Of a stretch of DNA of 15,557 nt, positions 6,728-13,400 are shown in pieces (the stretch's first letter is position 1; every line of letters starts with the position of its first letter). The notes below the pieces were generated by a model. It made no database searches. It saw nothing but the letters and a program-made list of their open reading frames with translations, and was not told the origin of the DNA. The stretch is taken from contig JBFXAM010000108.1 of the NCBI GenBank assembly GCA_050184295.1, forward strand, positions 1 to 15,557. Reading direction: 5' to 3'. Origin of the DNA: JBFXAM01 sp050184295. GTDB taxonomy: Bacteria; Planctomycetota; Phycisphaerae; UBA1845; Fen-1342. The translations under genes and the position numbers were made by a program.

Positions 6728-7626
6728 GCGGCGCCCTCCGCCTGCGCCGCGGGCGCAGCATCGCCGCCGGCGCCGCTCGCGTCGCGGACCGGATCGACGG
6801 CGGCGGTGATGTCGCCGCCGGTCCGCGGCCGAATAAGCTCGGGAAAGTCGACGACGAACACGTCCGCCAGATTGCGCAGTGCGCGCTCGCCCGGAGCCCG
6901 CCAACCGCGTGCCGACGCCTCGCGCCTCACCGCGCGCGCCGCGGCGGCGGGCGCAAGTTGCGGCTCGCGGACCACCAAACTCAGCAAGAGATTGAAGGCC
7001 CCGATGTCGAGCGCGGCACGCCGTCGCCCCGACGCCGGACGATCGCGGCGCAGCGCATCCTCGACGCGCGCGCCGCCGGGCAGCACAGCGCCGCGCCACA
7101 CCTCAGCGCTGCGCCCGCTGCCGCGCACCACGAGCGGATCGAGCTCGGCGAGCCACGCCTCGCGCAGCATGGGACCGATCCGGGCGGCGTGCTCGCACAG
7201 CCCCGCCAGTGCCTCGACTTCGCGCCGCGCGAGCTGGGCCGGGAATCGCCCGTCCGCAGCTCCACCCCGGACCGCGACCGCGCCGCAGACGCGGCGCGCG
7301 TAGACGAGCGCGTCGCCGTCGAGCCCCGCCAGCGCGAGCCACCGCTCGACCCAGTGCGATCCCTCGACCTCGTCCGCGCCGACGATGTCCGCCGCGCGGA
7401 GCAGCACGACCAGATCGACCACGGCACGACCGCCGAGCACGTCCGCGGCCGCGCGGTGGCGCACCCCGACCGCCTCCGCAAATGCTGCCGTCCGGCCACC
7501 CCAGGCGACGCTGATGCGCGCGCCAAAATCGACCGCGAAGGCGCGCTCCGCGTCGGTCTGCGCTCGACGGCACAGAACCCCGCCAGCGCGGCCGCACACC
7601 GAAACAAGCTGAGGCGCAAGCGTCAT
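6724..7626 (-). CDS. Unknown 300-aa protein between the HTH regulator and transposase A
   Basis: The ATG at 7624-7626 overlaps the HTH gene's stop (ATGA), with GGAG about six bases upstream, and the stop overlaps the transposase GTG. It is therefore firmly inside the early operon. The protein is mostly helical and Ala/Arg/Val-rich. It has hydrophobic helices such as VVDLVVLLRAAD (residues about 68-80) and FNLLLSLVV (about 210-218) but no convincing membrane span, signal peptide or catalytic motif. The C-terminal 40 residues are low-complexity Ala/Gly/Asp. Mu has no counterpart of this size between ner and A. An accessory transposition or host-takeover factor is a reasonable guess from position only. 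Confidence 0.82.
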   Translation of the reverse strand: MTLAPQLVSVCGRAGGVLCRRAQTDAERAFAVDFGARISVAWGGRTAAFAEAVGVRHRAAADVLGGRAVVDLVVLLRAADIVGADEVEGSHWVERWLALAGLDGDALVYARRVCGAVAVRGGAADGRFPAQLARREVEALAGLCEHAARIGPMLREAWLAELDPLVVRGSGRSAEVWRGAVLPGGARVEDALRRDRPASGRRRAALDIGAFNLLLSLVVREPQLAPAAAARAVRREASARGWRAPGERALRNLADVFVVDFPELIRPRTGGDITAAVDPVRDASGAGGDAAPAAQAEGAA

Positions 7627-7895
7627 CCGAGCTCCACCATCACGGCCCGGAGCCGAAACCCCAGCGCCCGCGCAACCGACCGAGCGACGCGGAGCCCGAC
7701 GGGACGGCCACGTAGCGCGGCCCGCGCGCTGTTCCGGTGGACTCCCGCGAGGTCCGCGACCTCCCTGGCTAGGAGCCCCCGCTCGACGCGTCGAATGTTC
7801 AAGCGTGTGGCGTCCAGCACAATTTTTTCAGTGACCTCTCTCACGGGCGCACTCCGCGTGTTGCGTGGATTCGCTCGCACGGTGCGTGCGATCAT
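7623..7895 (-). CDS. Ner/Cro-like HTH regulator, first gene of the early operon
   Basis: A 90-aa (ATG 7895) or 73-aa (GTG 7844) protein whose core (TRLNIRRVERGLLAREVADLA, then GVHRNSARAALRGRPV) is a Cro/XRE-type helix-turn-helix. It sits first in the leftward operon and faces the repressor-like gene, the place of ner in Mu. Ner represses early and repressor transcription, so a similar role is inferred here. Two starts are plausible. The ATG at 7895 falls at the expected transcription start of the promoter at 7902-7930 and would be leaderless. The GTG at 7844 has a GGAG seven bases upstream. The HTH core is included either way. Confidence 0.78.
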   Translation of the reverse strand: MIARTVRANPRNTRSAPVREVTEKIVLDATRLNIRRVERGLLAREVADLAGVHRNSARAALRGRPVGLRVARSVARALGFRLRAVMVELG

Positions 7896-7914
7896 TCCAC
7901 CATTGTGCGCGCAT
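7871..7914. promoter_or_regulatory. Candidate operator sites in the divergent switch
   Basis: A near-perfect palindrome lies at 7871-7891: arm TCGCTCGCAC, one central G, then GTGCGTGCGA, with one mismatch in ten pairs. A second symmetric word, TGCGCGCA, lies at 7906-7913 and overlaps the -10 box of the early promoter. The half-site GTGCG(T/C)GC occurs at both, 23 bp apart. Two HTH regulators are encoded on either side, so these are the natural binding sites. Assignment is by position and symmetry only. Confidence 0.5.
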
Positions 7915-7930
7915 CCACCGCGATCGTCAA
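7902..7930 (-). promoter_or_regulatory. Predicted early promoter (leftward), sigma-70-like
   Basis: On the minus strand TTGACG (7930-7925, 5 of 6 to consensus) is followed after exactly 17 bases by CACAAT (7907-7902, 4 of 6). The predicted start falls around 7895, on or next to an in-frame ATG of the HTH gene. It would drive the whole HTH-unknown-A-B operon. Confidence 0.55.
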
Positions 7931-7938
7931 GCGCCGCG

Positions 7939-7967
7939 CTCGCAATCTGCCCCACCACCTGTACGAT
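7939..7967 (+). promoter_or_regulatory. Weak candidate promoter for the repressor-like gene
   Basis: TACGAT at 7962-7967 is a fair -10 box. Seventeen bases upstream is only a poor -35 (CTCGCA). Transcription would start within a base or two of the ATG at 7976, giving a leaderless message, as for lambda cI from PRM. This fits the absence of any Shine-Dalgarno before that ATG. Confidence 0.3.
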
Positions 7968-7975
7968 CCCCATCG

Positions 7976-9517
7976 ATGCCCGATTTCCGTCGCTTGGCCA
8001 CAGAGATTCGCCGCCTACGAGGCAATGAATCCGCGCTTGCTCTCGCTCGCCGCGCCGGCCTGAGCATGAACTATGTCCGCAACGTGGAGCGTGGGGAGCG
8101 CCGCCCTCGCGCTGGTGAGCTCCGCAAGCTACTCGTCGCACTGGGCGCCGATGAAACGACGAGCCAGCGGTGCTTCCGCTGGGCGGGAATTGCGGTCGAT
8201 GTCGCGAGCGCCCCGGACGCCCGCCGCGCCCGCCGTGCCGCGTGGCGCTCGCTCTTGTACGTGCTCGTAAATCACGTCTGGTTGCCGCGCCTGGAGCTCG
8301 AAGCCCAGCGCGCCGCGCTGCGCTCGAAGCACGATCGCGCCCTCGTCGCCGCCGCACTGTCCGCGCCGACGCCCGCCCACTTCGTCCAGGCGACGCAGGC
8401 CGCCAAGCCCCCTTCAAACGGCCTTCGGGATGCGATCGAATCCGCCTTTGAAGATGTTCCCCCTGATACGCTCACGCTGGTGAACGACGCTGTCGCCAAC
8501 ACGCTCGCCGTCGCGCAGCGCGCGTCCGCCGCCGGCGAAAGCCAGCCGGCCGGCGATCCGCTGCGCGCCCGCCGCACGCACTGGCGCTGGGCGATCGCCC
8601 GCCTCCTCATGGGGATGAACCGCCCGACGCTCGCCGAGCGCGACATCTACGATCTCGTCCGCGACGGCGGATTCGACTACAACTTCGCGGTCTGCCTGTT
8701 CCCCGCGGTCTACTGGCATGCCTGCCGCGCGTGGCCTTTTGAGCGCGTCTTCATCGAGTGTGCCGCCCGCGGCCCGCGCGTGCAGCGTGAGCTCTACGAC
8801 GCGATCGCCGGCGGGCTTGACCTGTTGACGCTCTCGCTCGTGCTCTTCGGCGAGACGCCGCTCGGCGTCGAGCTCGCTTTCGCCGAGCGCGTCCGTCCGA
8901 GCCCGCCGCCGCGCAGCCTGGTCGAACAGACCGGGCCCGCCGCGTCCAAATTGCTCGACGAAGCGCCCTCTTCCGCCGTCGGCTACATCGACCTTTTCGA
9001 TTCCGGCCCCCCCGGCTTGCTCTACGCCGATTCGCCGGCCGATCTCGTCTTCGACCACTGGGACCGAACCGACTTTCTTTCGCGGTTCCCGCTGTTTTAC
9101 GTGGATCGCGACGGCGGAGCGCAGCTCGCCCGCGCGCTCGACTTGCCGTCCTGGTCGCGCTGGCAAGGCTACGTCCAGCGCCGCTACGGCGCGTCCGATC
9201 CGCAGCGAAGCGAGCGGCCGCTCGTCCCGCTCACGCCCCAGCGTTTCGCGCGCACCGCGAGCCCGCTCTGGCTTCGTGGCACGGTCGACGACACGCCGGA
9301 ATCGCTCGACTCCTATCTGCTGCGCGCGTACTGCCGCGCCGTCGGCGACGCGACCGCGGCGGCCGCGGGCAAGCACGACTTCGGCGCGCTACACGTCTCT
9401 TCCGTGTCGCTCGCGTGGTATCTGCATTCGAGCTGGCAGGAAGTCGCCGCCAGCTTGGCGAAGCCGGTCGCGGACGGCGCCCCCGACGCGAAACCGCCGC
9501 CCGCTTCGCCGCCGTGA
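7976..9517 (+). CDS. Repressor-like HTH protein with long unrecognised C-terminal region
   Basis: The only rightward gene of the element, 513 aa. Residues about 8-60 are an XRE/CI-type helix-turn-helix (LALARRAGLSMNYVRNVERG near 21-40). Its place, divergent from the early operon and next to the element end, is that of the Mu repressor c, so a role in keeping the element silent is inferred. Mu c is only 196 aa, whereas here about 450 residues follow the HTH. They are acidic to neutral with well-spaced hydrophobics, rich in Trp/Tyr/Phe (WAIARLLMGMNRP, FPAVYWHACRAWPFERVFIE, GYIDLFDSGPPGLLYADSP), and end in a Pro-rich tail. I see no LexA-type S24 protease or integrase motif. ATG 7976 starts right before the HTH; the frame is open upstream to a GTG at 7865, but that would run across the operators. 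Confidence 0.85.
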   Translation: MPDFRRLATEIRRLRGNESALALARRAGLSMNYVRNVERGERRPRAGELRKLLVALGADETTSQRCFRWAGIAVDVASAPDARRARRAAWRSLLYVLVNHVWLPRLELEAQRAALRSKHDRALVAAALSAPTPAHFVQATQAAKPPSNGLRDAIESAFEDVPPDTLTLVNDAVANTLAVAQRASAAGESQPAGDPLRARRTHWRWAIARLLMGMNRPTLAERDIYDLVRDGGFDYNFAVCLFPAVYWHACRAWPFERVFIECAARGPRVQRELYDAIAGGLDLLTLSLVLFGETPLGVELAFAERVRPSPPPRSLVEQTGPAASKLLDEAPSSAVGYIDLFDSGPPGLLYADSPADLVFDHWDRTDFLSRFPLFYVDRDGGAQLARALDLPSWSRWQGYVQRRYGASDPQRSERPLVPLTPQRFARTASPLWLRGTVDDTPESLDSYLLRAYCRAVGDATAAAAGKHDFGALHVSSVSLAWYLHSSWQEVAASLAKPVADGAPDAKPPPASPP

Positions 9518-10121
9518 CCCGCGCCTCCGCGCTTGACCCCCATGCGGTTTTCGGCGAGCATCGCGGGCGCGTGCGGAGGTCGGTTGCGGAAGACCTGCAA
9601 TGATCGACATCAAGGTTCGCCCGCCCCCCCACGCCGCTTGTGAGTCGAAGCCGTCGCGGGCGCTACGTAAGCGCCCGCCGGCGACTCAGCGCCGATGAAT
9701 CAACCGCGCGGAAGCACGGATGCGAACCGCCGACCAGCAACCGCCCCGCTCGCCTGTGAACCGCGCCGCGAGCCGCGGCTCGCGCCCCGCGCGTTCGACG
9801 AAGCCGCCCGGCGCTGCGCCAGGCGACGCGGGCCGCACGGCCCACTGGCAATCGCGCGGCGATGTTCCGTCCGCCGCTGGTTCGTCGCCCGCCCGCTCGG
9901 CGCACGCCATGCCGGCGCGAGCCGGACGGACCGCGACCGTCCGCCGCCCGTCATCCGCACCGCACGCCACGGCCGCCGCCGGCCCGCCACGCCAGTCGGC
10001 GCTCTCAGTTGCCAAGGTCACCGCTGCCAGCGCGCGGACAGCCGTCTGCACAACCAAGCGAACCGCGGGCAGAACCGGTTGCGCCAGCCCCGCCAACCCG
10101 GCGTGTAATAATCCTCGTTTC
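9518..10121. other. Gene-poor region between the repressor-like gene and the end repeats
   Basis: About 600 bp with no convincing gene. The longest frame is leftward from a TTG at 10096 to 9686 (136 codons, Ala/Arg-rich, no ribosome site), and equally long frames occur on the plus strand. A hairpin lies at 9656-9678 (arms GCGGGCGCT and AGCGCCCGC, 5-nt loop), 139 bp after the repressor stop, without a T-run; it could end repressor transcription. Otherwise I see nothing definite. Confidence 0.5.
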
Positions 10122-10140
10122 AGTCCCGGATTTTCTCACA
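10122..10140 (+). repeat. End repeat 3 (innermost), putative transposase-binding site
   Basis: AGTCCCGGATTTTCTCACA. Reverse complement TGTGAGAAAATCCGGGACT. It differs from the second copy at 2 of 19 positions. Its start is 74 bp before the second copy. Confidence 0.72.
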
Positions 10141-10153
10141 TGTCCGCGGACAT
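10140..10153. repeat. 14-bp perfect palindrome between end repeats
   Basis: ATGTCCGCGGACAT reads the same on both strands. It touches the last base of the innermost end repeat. It could be an operator or an accessory site in transpososome assembly; nothing else in the sequence decides this. Confidence 0.5.
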
Positions 10154-10195
10154 TTCGTTCGTCACCGGCCTTGGCGGGTCTGAAAACGGCGATTC

Positions 10196-10214
10196 AGTCC
10201 CGGATTTTGTCGCA
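10196..10214 (+). repeat. End repeat 2 (middle), putative transposase-binding site
   Basis: AGTCCCGGATTTTGTCGCA. Same orientation as the other two copies and 116 bp (start to start) before the outermost one. The core GTCCCGG.TTTT.TC.CA is shared by all three. Confidence 0.75.
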
Positions 10215-10311
10215 CAACGGTCGGTATCCACCCCTGTTCCCGCACCCCCGGCAAGAATCTCAACCCACTGACACAGCATAACTTACGTCCGCTCGCCCCG
10301 TTTTTTCTTCC

Positions 10312-10330
10312 TGTCCCGGGTTTTCTCGCA
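10312..10330 (+). repeat. End repeat 1 (outermost), inferred element terminus
   Basis: TGTCCCGGGTTTTCTCGCA; read inward on the minus strand it is TGCGAGAAAACCCGGGACA. The terminal TG/CA is the rule for ends cut by Mu/Tn7/Tn5053-type DDE transposases. It is preceded by a T-rich stretch (10301-10309). The next five bases, TCCGT (10331-10335), would be the target duplication if the family makes 5-bp duplications as Mu does. Confidence 0.75.
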
Positions 10331-10390
10331 TCCGTCATCCAGGACGGATCGATAGCGCGCACGCTCTCCGCGATCCCCCTGAACCCCCTC

Positions 10391-10420
10391 AAAAGCCGGT
10401 TCGGAGTGCCCTTCGAACCG
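10391..10420 (-). terminator. Candidate rho-independent terminator of the kinase gene
   Basis: On the minus strand, CGGTTCG (10420-10414), a 10-nt loop and CGAACCG (10403-10397) form a 7-bp stem, followed by GC and TTTT (10394-10391). It begins 34 bases after the kinase stop codon. The U-run is short, so strength is uncertain. Confidence 0.5.
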
Positions 10421-10453
10421 CACCGCCCGGCGAAGCCTCTCGCGGGTCTAGGT

Positions 10454-13400
10454 TCAGTCCGAGTCGCCCCGACCTTGCGAAACGCCGGTCGCGCCCGACT
10501 GGGCGTCGATCCGACCCTCGGCCTCGCGTAGGAACGTCTGGCACTCGGCGTCGGCGGTCCATTCCGGTCGCCGGCACATGCTGCGCAGCCGATCGAGCGC
10601 TTGTGCCGCCTCATCCGTCCGCCCGAGTTCGTACAGGGCCAGCGCGAGAAAAGCCACGTCGCCGGGATAGCCGGCGCAGGCGTCAGCCGGCGTGGGGCAG
10701 GGGTGCTTGACGCGGTGCAGCAGGTCGCAGCGCCCCAGCGTGCGCAGAGCCTCCTCGTGCAGCCCCGCGCGGTACTGAGCGATTCCCAGCGTGTTGAGAT
10801 AGGACTCGTGGCCGGGCCTGGCGCGGTAAGCCTCCTCAGCCCAGCGCACCGCGGCAAGGTAGGCCTCCGGCGACCCGCCGGGGTTCACGACGACACTCCA
10901 CGCATCGGCGTTCAATCGCACAGGATCCGCGGGCGGCGGCGAGAACGTCGTCGCTGCCCGCCGCCGCGCTTCCTCCAGCGCTCCGGTCGTGCCGGTTGTC
11001 GGATCGCGCACGAGGTCGCCCAGATCAACCTGCACGTCGAACGGCTCGTCCCAACCCGCCGGCCGCGCCGGAAGCGGCGGGGCGTCCCAGTCGAGGTTCA
11101 ACCCGGCCAGATGCGCGCGCACAGCGTACAGATCCCAAACGCTGATGATTGCGTTGCCGCCGTGGCCGAGCACCAGCCAACCGTCGGACGGCAAGAATCG
11201 CGCATGTAGCTGAGAGAAGGTGGGGAAGTCGGCTACCGGTTCGAGCGTGTGGGGGTCGGTCAGTCGCAGAGCGCCCGGGTATTGGTAACGCCAGTCTCGG
11301 GACTGCTCCCCGCCTCTCGCGTCGCCTCCCCAATCGTATCGGCGCACCAGCTTCCAGTTTGCGCAGTCCCACGCCTCTTGATGCTCAACATCCCAGAGCA
11401 GCACAAACCTGCCGTCGGGGCTGAATTCTCCTCTGATTCCCACGGAGTCACCGAGCTCAGCAACCAGCTCGCCGGTGTCCGTGTTCCAAACTCGGCCGCC
11501 GCGGCCGCGCCAACTTCCCGTGAGGACCAGGCGTCCGTCCGGACTGACGTCGGGGATCAACAGCGTGGATGGATGGTCGCCCGTCATCGTGACTTTTGCC
11601 GGGTTCTTTGGATTGAGGATTACCGCGCGCGGTTCCCCTTGTATGTCGGCAGCGAGAACCTCGCCGTTGGCGCTGATTGCCGCCGCCGCGGTCGATCGGT
11701 TGTACAACATTTGCGGCGGCCCAAGTTGCAGTCGTGGCGTGGCGCCGCGGATGGGCCAGCGGTGCAGGCCGCGGACGCCGGATGTCATCAACGCGCTGCC
11801 GTCCGGCTCGAACACGGCTCCTCGCATCGGCCCAACCGGCAAGGTTGCGATCGCCTTCCCGGACGGAACGTGCCAGACGCGTATCCCGTAGTCGCCGGCC
11901 GTGGCCGCAAGGCGCCTGTCGTAGCCGACGAGCAATCGCCAATCGGCCGTGCCGGACGGCGGATCGTACAACACGCGTCGCTCCGGCGCCGTCGAGAGGG
12001 CCCACACGCCGAGCGAACAGGTCTCGTCCCAACCATTGATCATGAAGCCGATGCGTCGTCCGTCGAGGCTGAAGCTCAACCCGTTTCCCCGGGGCATCTC
12101 TACCAGCGGCCTGCCTTTCATCGGATCCCAGAGCCGCGTCGTTCCGTCCCAGGATTCGGACATGAGCATTCGGCCGGACGGATGGAATCGAACTTGAAGG
12201 CCGGCGTTGGTATGGCCACGCAGCGTGGATTGCACGCGGCCCGATGCGGCCTCCCAAACGTATATGTTGAGATCATCACAGCCGGACGCATAATAGCGTC
12301 CATCGGGGCTCCAATCGCCTCGATTGACCGTGGGTACGGCGATAAACGACAGCTTCTGCCCGCCCTGGATGTCTCGTATCTCAATACCGCGCTGTCCTGA
12401 CACTGCTATACGAGAGCCGTCCGGCGCGAAGCGAAGGAAAGCCGGTTCACAATCGACGCGAATCGAGCGCACCTCGCGTCCGGTTTCCGGTTCAGAGAGC
12501 CGCACGATGTCTCCCTGGTGTCCGGTTGCCAGCGCGCGCCCGTCCGGACTGAACATGAAGGCCGCCGGATACAAGCCGCCTTCGATCCGTGCGCGCGACG
12601 CGCCGCGTTCGACATCCCAGACCTGGACCCGGCGTTCGAAATCGGAGCCGGCCAGGTACCGGCCATCCGGGCTGAAGCGGAGCCACTGATACGGGCGCCC
12701 CGAAGTAGGGAAGTGAGCCACCTCCCGTTCGTCGTCGACGCGCCGCACAGTGACGTTTCCCGCCTGGTCGGCCGCGGCGTACAGGGAAAGGTCATCGCTG
12801 AAGCTGGCGGTGCGGAAACGTCGGCCGCCGGCCAGCATCTTCTCCAACCGCGCGTCCGGCAGTGCCATGGCCGCGATGGCCTCGTTGCGCAGCTCGACGC
12901 TCGGGCGGATGGCGGCGGCCGCGCCGATGGCTTCCAGCGCTTTGAAACGCTGGCCCATCTGGCCGCTGTGCCGCAGCGCGCGCGCCTGCTCCAGATAGGA
13001 CTGCCAAAGGCGCTGGGTGGCTTCCCCCTCCGCCTGCTGCGCGCGGTCGCGCTGCTCGCGCAGCCAGAAGGAAGCGACCGTCATCCCCGCCGCGATCATG
13101 AGCAGAAGCGTCAGGACCGTCGCCGCAAATCCGAACGCCAGCTTGTGCCGCACCATCGCCTTCCGGAGCTGGTAGAACAGGCTGTGCGGGCGGGCCAGGA
13201 TCGGGCGGGCCGTCAGGTGACGCTCGACGTCGTCCTTCAGCTCGGCGACCGTCGCGTACCGCTGCGCCGGGTCCTTCTCCAACGCCTTGAGCACGATCGT
13301 CTCAAGCTCCCCACGCAGCACGCGGTTGATTGTGCTCGGCCGCCGCGGCGGCTCGTCGCAGATCAGCCGCACGGCGTGCGGAAGCGGCGCGGATCGCACG

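Larger units (their letters stand above)
1..10330. mobile_element. Mu-like transposable prophage/element, early-side portion
   Basis: The segment holds a MuA-type DDE transposase and a MuB-type AAA+ ATPase in tandem. A Ner/Cro-like HTH gene precedes them and a divergent repressor-like gene faces them, which is the regulatory layout of phage Mu seen in mirror image. The right boundary is inferred from three 19-bp direct repeats, the outermost ending at 10330 in CA (TG when read inward on the minus strand), as expected for Mu/Tn-type ends. Host genes begin directly after. The left end is outside the window. A tape-measure-like gene at 1-970 favours a prophage over a simple transposon, but no head gene is visible here. 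Confidence 0.85.

Noticed and set aside
4538..7303. A 921-codon open frame on the plus strand
   Set aside because: It is the mirror frame of the transposase and its upstream gene. The product is Arg/Ala-rich with no domain, while the minus strand gives clear MuA catalytic residues.
9544..9560. A possible fourth end repeat (GCGGTTTTCGGCGAGCA)
   Set aside because: It shares only the GGTTTTC core with the 19-bp repeats and lacks the conserved TCCCGG half.
9686..10096. A 136-codon leftward frame between the repressor-like gene and the end repeats
   Set aside because: It starts only at a TTG without a ribosome site; equally long frames occur on the other strand. Its third-position G/C is high, but so is its second-position G/C.
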